Assembly (NCBI GenBank): GCA_964438715.1
Contig: CAYTLQ010000158.1
Location: 1 to 11,383, forward strand
Reading direction: 5' to 3'
Source of the DNA: CAYTLQ01 sp964438715
GTDB lineage: Bacteria > Bacteroidota > Ignavibacteria > Ignavibacteriales > Ignavibacteriaceae
Length of the DNA stretch: 11,383 nucleotides
The translations under genes and the position numbers were made by a program. A model generated the notes under the pieces. That model searched no databases. It was not told the DNA's origin and saw nothing but the letters and a program-made list of their open reading frames with translations. Positions within the stretch are counted from its first letter, which is position 1, and each line of letters begins with the position of its first letter. This document shows positions 7,432 to 11,383 of this stretch, piece by piece.

Positions 7432-8643
7432 ATGCCCATACGATTTTTAACAGCGGGTGAGTCACATGGTAAAGGGCTCGTAATAATTGTAGAAGGATTT
7501 CCTGCCGGTTTGAAAATTGACATCGAAAAAATCGATGAGCAATTAAAGAGAAGGCAGGGTGGTTATGGTCGTGGCTTAAGGATGAAAATTGAACAGGACA
7601 GAGTTGAAGTTATCTCGGGAATACGCTACGGGAAGACAATTGGCTCACCAATTTCATTCTTAATAAGAAATAAGGATTGGGAGAATTGGAAAGAAATCAT
7701 GAGGCACGATGAGCCTGAAAAAGCTGAAGAAAAAATCACAATACCTCGTCCGGGCCACGCAGATTTGACCGGGGTGCAGAAATATGGTTTTAATGATATT
7801 CGGAATTCTATTGAACGATCTTCCGCGAGGGAAACAGCCGCGAGAGTTGCGGCATGCAGTGTGGCAAGACAATTTCTTGAGGCATTTGATATTAGTGTAG
7901 GAAGTTTTGTGGATTCAATAGGGGGTGTTGAAAATAACAATGATTACTATAATGAATTATTGAGTAATCCTCATATTTTACCCACTCATGTCCGTAATCT
8001 TACATCAGTCGCAGATGAAAGTCCGGTTCGGGTTTTGGATAAAAAAATTGAAACCAAAATCATTAATCGAATTAAAAAAGCAAAAAAAGCCGGAGATTCT
8101 TTAGGGGGCTCTTTTGTTGTAATTGCTGCAGGGTTACCTGCAGGTTTAGGCAGCTATATGCACTATGATCGGAGGCTCGATGCTGAGATTTCAGCTTCAA
8201 TTATTTCGATAAATGCAGTAAAGGCTGTAGAGATTGGTGCCGGAATTTCCGGAGCATTTAATTCTGGTTCACAGGTTCATGACGAAATTACATTGTATGA
8301 AAGTACCTTTTCACGAAAAACGAATCGGGCTGGTGGTATTGAAGGTGGAATATCTACCGGATTACCATTAATCTTGCGAGGCTATATGAAACCAATAGCA
8401 ACCCTTATGCAGCCATTAAAAAGTATTAACATAAAAGATATGACTGAGGTAGAATCGCGGCGCGAAAGAAGTGATTTTGTTGCGGTACCTGCCTGTGCTG
8501 TAATCGCTGAGTCAATGGTATCATGGGTAATTGCAAAAAATATGCTTCAGAAATTTGGTGGCGACTCGATTCATGAAACTATGAGAAATTATAAATTGAA
8601 TAAAAAAGAACAAATGAAGCTTCTAAAAAGTAACTTCAGGTAA
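7432..8643 (+). CDS. aroC: Chorismate synthase
   Basis: Final enzyme of the shikimate pathway: converts 5-enolpyruvylshikimate-3-phosphate to chorismate using reduced FMN, in the cytosol, feeding aromatic amino acids, folate and quinones. Visible motifs are the N-terminal signature TAGESHGKGLVIIVEGFPAG (7-26, with H12 the conserved active-site histidine), RRQGGYGRG (40-48), RPGHAD (106-111, H109), the RSSARETAARVA block (129-140), AGLPAGLG (233-240), GFxxG-like GAFNSGSQVHDE (274-285), GGIEGGISTGLPL (301-313) and the C-terminal RSDFVAVPA (346-354). At 403 residues it is full length (family usually about 350-400). No other shikimate genes are adjacent. The stop TAA overlaps the ATG of the hydrolase gene (TAATG), so the two are likely co-translated. 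Identification is secure. Confidence 0.97.
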   Translation: MPIRFLTAGESHGKGLVIIVEGFPAGLKIDIEKIDEQLKRRQGGYGRGLRMKIEQDRVEVISGIRYGKTIGSPISFLIRNKDWENWKEIMRHDEPEKAEEKITIPRPGHADLTGVQKYGFNDIRNSIERSSARETAARVAACSVARQFLEAFDISVGSFVDSIGGVENNNDYYNELLSNPHILPTHVRNLTSVADESPVRVLDKKIETKIINRIKKAKKAGDSLGGSFVVIAAGLPAGLGSYMHYDRRLDAEISASIISINAVKAVEIGAGISGAFNSGSQVHDEITLYESTFSRKTNRAGGIEGGISTGLPLILRGYMKPIATLMQPLKSINIKDMTEVESRRERSDFVAVPACAVIAESMVSWVIAKNMLQKFGGDSIHETMRNYKLNKKEQMKLLKSNFR

Positions 8644-9281
8644 TGATGACAAAGGGAATAAAAAAATTTACATTTAATCCATTTTCCGAAAATACTTATC
8701 TAGTTTGGGATGAGAATACTCTGGAGGGAATGATAGTTGACCCGGGAATGTTGCAGGAGGAAGAAGAGGAAGAAATATCCTCTTTTATTGAAACGAATAA
8801 AATTATCATCAAATTAGTAGTAAATACACATTGCCATCTTGATCATATTTTTGGTAATTCTTACAGTAAAAATAAATACTCTGTACCTCTTGCTGTTCCG
8901 AGGAACGATTTACCAATTCTACAAAAGGCTCCGGATCATGGCAGAATGTTCGGGATCGAATTAAAAGCAAGTCCACCACCGGATTTATTTCTTGATGATT
9001 TACAAGAGATAATTATCGGAAAAATGAAATTTAAGCTTTTATTTACTCCGGGTCATACACCCGGAGAATACTGCCTTTATAATGAACATGATTCCTACTG
9101 CTTAACAGGGGATGTGCTCTTTGAGGGTAGCATTGGCAGAACTGATTTATGGGGAGGAAATATGAAAATTTTGCTAAATTCAATTGAAACTAAGTTACTT
9201 TGCCTTCCTGATAATACAATTATCCTTCCCGGACATGGCGGTAATAGTACTATTGCTAATGAAAAAAAATTCAAACCATAA
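8643..9281 (+). CDS. Metallo-beta-lactamase-fold hydrolase (glyoxalase II / GloB-like)
   Basis: Probable cytosolic dinuclear zinc or iron hydrolase acting on a thioester such as S-lactoyl-glutathione or another acyl-thiol; the substrate is not readable from sequence. The MBL motif THCHLDH (62-68: H63, H65, D67, H68) is followed by H138 (PGHTPGE), the bridging D157 (LTGDVLF) and H198 (LPGHGG), so the metal site is complete. It then has the GSIGRTDLWGG segment (162-172) typical of the short YcbL-like group. At 212 residues it matches that single-domain group, which lacks the C-terminal helical domain of classical glyoxalase II; the C-terminus (TIANEKKFKP) is slightly short. The chosen ATG (8643) overlaps the aroC stop codon; a second ATG follows immediately at 8646 and is equally possible. 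A run of six glutamates (39-44) looks like ordinary family variation. Confidence 0.9.
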   Translation: MMTKGIKKFTFNPFSENTYLVWDENTLEGMIVDPGMLQEEEEEEISSFIETNKIIIKLVVNTHCHLDHIFGNSYSKNKYSVPLAVPRNDLPILQKAPDHGRMFGIELKASPPPDLFLDDLQEIIIGKMKFKLLFTPGHTPGEYCLYNEHDSYCLTGDVLFEGSIGRTDLWGGNMKILLNSIETKLLCLPDNTIILPGHGGNSTIANEKKFKP

Positions 9282-9285
9282 CTTC

Positions 9286-9314
9286 AGTTGTCCTAAATAA
9301 GTCAACTTTTTTTT
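9286..9314 (+). terminator. Weak candidate terminator after the MBL hydrolase gene
   Basis: AGTTG (9286-9290) can pair with CAACT (9303-9307) around a 12-nt loop, followed by a run of Ts to 9314. The T tract is good but a 5-bp stem is short, so termination here is uncertain. The rest of the 124-nt gap is AT-rich and ends with the leader of the next gene. Confidence 0.4.
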
Positions 9315-9396
9315 ATAGAGGAATTTTGTATTTTACTTTTATAAGGTTACTATAACTTAAAAACATACATCATCTTTTTCATTTCAAATAATTTTT

Positions 9397-9400
9397 GGAG
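9397..9400 (+). promoter_or_regulatory. Ribosome binding site of the DUF6588-like gene
   Basis: GGAG (within TTTTTGGAG) lies 5 nt before the ATG at 9406, the same spacing as at the genes starting at 5336 and 7432. The start is confirmed by an immediate signal peptide. Confidence 0.65.
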
Positions 9401-9405
9401 TAATC

Positions 9406-10473
9406 ATGAAATATCGCTTTTTGTATTTTCTGATTTCTTTTTTATTCATTTCGGTGGTACATGCACAATCTCTTGAAGAGACTATTGGTGGATTGGCTGA
9501 AACCGGCGCCAAGGAATATGTTGCCCCAGTTGTTTCAGGTTTTGGTGCAAACTTAAACTCCGGTTGGCTGCATAAAGCTACTGCGGCAAAAAAATTTGGA
9601 ATTGATATTGAACTGGGTGTAGTGTTTATGGGAACGATATTTGGCGATGCCAATAAGTCGTTTTCTACGAGTGGATCTTTCCGTTTTGACAGACCCCAGG
9701 CAGAGAAAATGACCGAAAGCATAACAAATGCCATAGCAAGAGATTCAATAATTAATCGGATCATTAACAGTTCTTTTAATATTGCTATTAATGGCCCAAC
9801 AATTACCGGTAAAAATACCGATACAGTTTTCGTTTCATTCCCCGGTCAAACCTACAATATATCCGGCTTGGGCAGTTACACAGTACCGGGGCAAAATGTA
9901 AATACCGGTGTCACAGGTGTTCTTGAAGAATTGTCAATACTTCCATTGGCGGCACCTCAACTTTCTGTAGGAACTGTCTATGGTACATCACTTAGTTTAC
10001 GCTATGTCCCGAATATTAAGATAAATGAGGATTTAGGTGAATTCAAGTATTTAGGATTTGGTTTACAGCACAACCCGGCCATTTGGTTCCCAAATCCTCT
10101 ACCTTTGGACCTTTCCGTAGGGTATTTCACTCAAACACTTGAAGTAGGTAAAATTTTTAAAACAGAGGCAACAACTTTTGGTTTATATGCCAGCAAATCC
10201 TTTGGATGGTCTTTATTGAGTATAACACCGTATGCCGGATTCAGCTTAGAGAGTTCAAATATTACCGTTACTTATGATTTTGTGCTTGAAGGTGTTACGG
10301 ATAGTCAGGGTAATCCAGATACAAAAGTGCCGGTTAAATTTGAGTTAGAGGGGAAGAACAAAAACAGATTTATCCTTGGCGCAGCTTTAAAGTTAGGAAT
10401 CATCAATCTCAATGTTGATTATAATATCTCTGAGTATAATGTTGTAAGTGCCGGCTTAGGCTTTATTTTCTAA
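9406..10473 (+). CDS. Exported beta-rich protein, probably outer-membrane, DUF6588-like
   Basis: No function is recognised. Residues 1-20 are a clear signal peptide (basic start, hydrophobic core FLYFLISFLFISVV, cleavage after VHA before QS). The mature part starts ETIGGLAETGAKEYVAPVVSGFGANLNSGW (about 25-54), which recalls the DUF6588 family of Bacteroidota, in which an early 'GFG..LNSGW' motif is followed by alternating beta strands; this naming is from memory. Later segments such as LSLRYVPNIKI, LSVGYFTQTLEVG, TTFGLYASKSFGWSLLSITPYAGFSLESSN and the final INLNVDYNISEYNVVSAGLGFIF have the alternating pattern of membrane beta strands. The chain ends in a C-terminal phenylalanine, as in many outer-membrane barrels. 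It is a single gene bounded by a strong terminator downstream. An outer-membrane barrel is the best inference; a transport or structural role cannot be assigned. Confidence 0.75.
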   Translation: MKYRFLYFLISFLFISVVHAQSLEETIGGLAETGAKEYVAPVVSGFGANLNSGWLHKATAAKKFGIDIELGVVFMGTIFGDANKSFSTSGSFRFDRPQAEKMTESITNAIARDSIINRIINSSFNIAINGPTITGKNTDTVFVSFPGQTYNISGLGSYTVPGQNVNTGVTGVLEELSILPLAAPQLSVGTVYGTSLSLRYVPNIKINEDLGEFKYLGFGLQHNPAIWFPNPLPLDLSVGYFTQTLEVGKIFKTEATTFGLYASKSFGWSLLSITPYAGFSLESSNITVTYDFVLEGVTDSQGNPDTKVPVKFELEGKNKNRFILGAALKLGIINLNVDYNISEYNVVSAGLGFIF

Positions 10474-10485
10474 TCTTTTTTTTCG

Positions 10486-10518
10486 TGCTGCCCGTTTATC
10501 ACGGGCAGCATTTCTTTT
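10486..10518 (+). terminator. Rho-independent terminator after the DUF6588-like gene
   Basis: A perfect 10-bp GC-rich stem TGCTGCCCGT (10486-10495) and ACGGGCAGCA (10501-10510) encloses a 5-nt loop TTATC and is followed by TTTCTTTT. It begins 13 nt after the stop codon. This is the strongest hairpin seen in the window and isolates the last gene. Confidence 0.93.
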
Positions 10519-10593
10519 AATATACCTGCCATTTCTTGTACTAAACCTCATCATTCTCTATATTAATTAATAATAAAAACAACCTTTTGTGAA

Positions 10594-11364
10594 ATGGCTT
10601 CATCACCCGGCAGAGCGTTATTTATTAAATTTACCATTATACTACATATTGTAATATTTACAGGGCTTTTCCTTCCTGCAAATAACTATATCCCGGCATT
10701 GCACGAACTCCCGAATTCTCTATTCAGGATTTTAACTGATCAAGGATTTCTGCTCGCACTCATAATTACGATTTCTCTTGTTTATGGCACATTGATGTTT
10801 GCATATTTAATTAATCTGATTATTGCTCAATTTTTACCGGGGACAAGAATTTTAAAGAAATTATTACTTGTTAACTCGGGTAATGAGGCATTTAATTTTT
10901 CTATGGTATTATTTGCAATAGTCTTATATCCGCTATTCAGAGGGAACGATTTTGTTTTTTATTTCTTCATATCGTTTCTCGGGATAACATTTTTTACTTT
11001 TGAGTTTCTTGCACTTTATAAAAAACTGCCGGGTTCGTATTATGAATTTTTAGTTTCGTTGGAGAAAACACCCGGTGACGCCGAGAAATATCTCTACCGG
11101 TCATTACTCAATAACTCCTTTATCATGATTATCAGAAAGGGCCATTATATTTTCTGGTTAATCATATTGTTAAATGAATTTCTTTCCGGATATGAATTTG
11201 GTATTTCTGCAGTAATCCAATCTGTTATATTAAACTGGAACTCGAAGGATTTGTTTGGAATTGTTTTAATCCTTTACTTTATAATAATTCTCCTAGATCT
11301 ACTTGTTTTAATAGCATTAAGTCATATAGAACCGGAAAGAGAAGCCCATTTATTACCAATATAA
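10594..11364 (+). CDS. Six-helix membrane protein, possibly a divergent ABC-importer permease
   Basis: An inner-membrane protein of 256 residues with about six predicted hydrophobic helices: 11-28, 52-76, 98-114, 120-140, 185-203 and 218-243. The order of segments resembles SsuC/TauC-type binding-protein-dependent permeases. A cytoplasmic stretch YYEFLVSLEKTPGDAEKYLYRSLL (149-172) sits where the EAA loop (E..rslGas...f..v.LP) should be, and NEFLSGYEFGISAVIQ (194-209) followed by LFGIVLILYFIIILLDLL matches the typical 'aE.l.g..GlG..i...' ending. The EAA loop lacks the usual Ala and Gly pattern and final Pro, so the match is remote and the function is inference. No ATPase or binding protein is in the window; partners could lie beyond 11383. 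The ATG at 10594 has no Shine-Dalgarno sequence and is the only ordinary start after the in-frame stop at 10564. Confidence 0.7.
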   Translation: MASSPGRALFIKFTIILHIVIFTGLFLPANNYIPALHELPNSLFRILTDQGFLLALIITISLVYGTLMFAYLINLIIAQFLPGTRILKKLLLVNSGNEAFNFSMVLFAIVLYPLFRGNDFVFYFFISFLGITFFTFEFLALYKKLPGSYYEFLVSLEKTPGDAEKYLYRSLLNNSFIMIIRKGHYIFWLIILLNEFLSGYEFGISAVIQSVILNWNSKDLFGIVLILYFIIILLDLLVLIALSHIEPEREAHLLPI

Positions 11365-11383
11365 AAATCATATTTCAGGCTTT

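Noticed and set aside
8755..8775. Purine-rich GAR tract with an AGGAGG core inside the MBL hydrolase gene
   Set aside because: It encodes a Glu run just after the IVDPG motif, where relatives also tend to be acidic. No start codon follows at a useful distance, so an internal start or slippage site is not supported.
9326..9356. TTGTAT (9326) and TATAAC (9351) as a sigma-70 promoter for the DUF6588-like gene
   Set aside because: The -10 is reasonable but the -35 matches only three of six bases and the 19-nt spacing is long. This is too weak to list as a feature.

Overview
The window comes from an AT-rich bacterial genome, most likely a member of the Ignavibacteria or another lineage of the Bacteroidota/Chlorobiota group. 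The main evidence is the secreted protein at 5336-7300. It ends in a type IX secretion (T9SS) type A sorting domain of the 'NYPNPFNPTTNIRFSLP' kind, preceded by a 'VPVELTSFTA...LTWSTATETNNKGFAVER' module, a combination common in Ignavibacteria. The DUF6588-like outer-membrane protein at 9406-10473 also fits. The lineage is inferred from family knowledge, not from a search. Every gene is on the + strand.

Layout. (1) Positions 29-5238 form a tightly packed run: an M24 (Xaa-Pro) peptidase with an unresolved 5' end, a GT4 glycosyltransferase, purD, and a half-length C-family DNA polymerase (DnaE-like) cut off just after its third catalytic Asp. Junctions are a 1-nt overlap (TAATG), a 4-nt overlap (ATGA) and a 10-nt gap, so the genes are probably co-transcribed and partly translationally coupled. 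(2) Positions 5336-7300 hold a single T9SS-exported protein with its own Shine-Dalgarno sequence and a strong intrinsic terminator. (3) Positions 7432-9281 hold aroC and a metallo-beta-lactamase-fold hydrolase, coupled by TAATG. (4) Positions 9406-10473 hold a secreted beta-rich, probably outer-membrane, protein followed by a strong terminator. (5) Positions 10594-11364 hold a six-helix membrane protein resembling a divergent ABC-importer permease.

How the genes work together. Most are ordinary housekeeping functions: purine synthesis (PurD), the last step of the shikimate pathway (AroC), peptide turnover, and a GloB-like hydrolase. Two are envelope or export proteins. The co-transcribed genes share no obvious pathway. 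The three genes that follow a sizeable gap and have their own leader (5336, 7432, 9406) carry GGAG/AAGGA-type Shine-Dalgarno sequences exactly 5 nt before the ATG. The genes inside runs rely on start/stop overlaps with weak or absent Shine-Dalgarno sequences.

I saw no tRNA or rRNA gene, CRISPR array, insertion sequence, phage gene or recognisable defence system. The most unusual element is the polymerase that keeps its three catalytic aspartates but lacks the whole second half of a DnaE. Next are the M24 gene without a normal start codon and the permease-like membrane protein with a decayed EAA loop.
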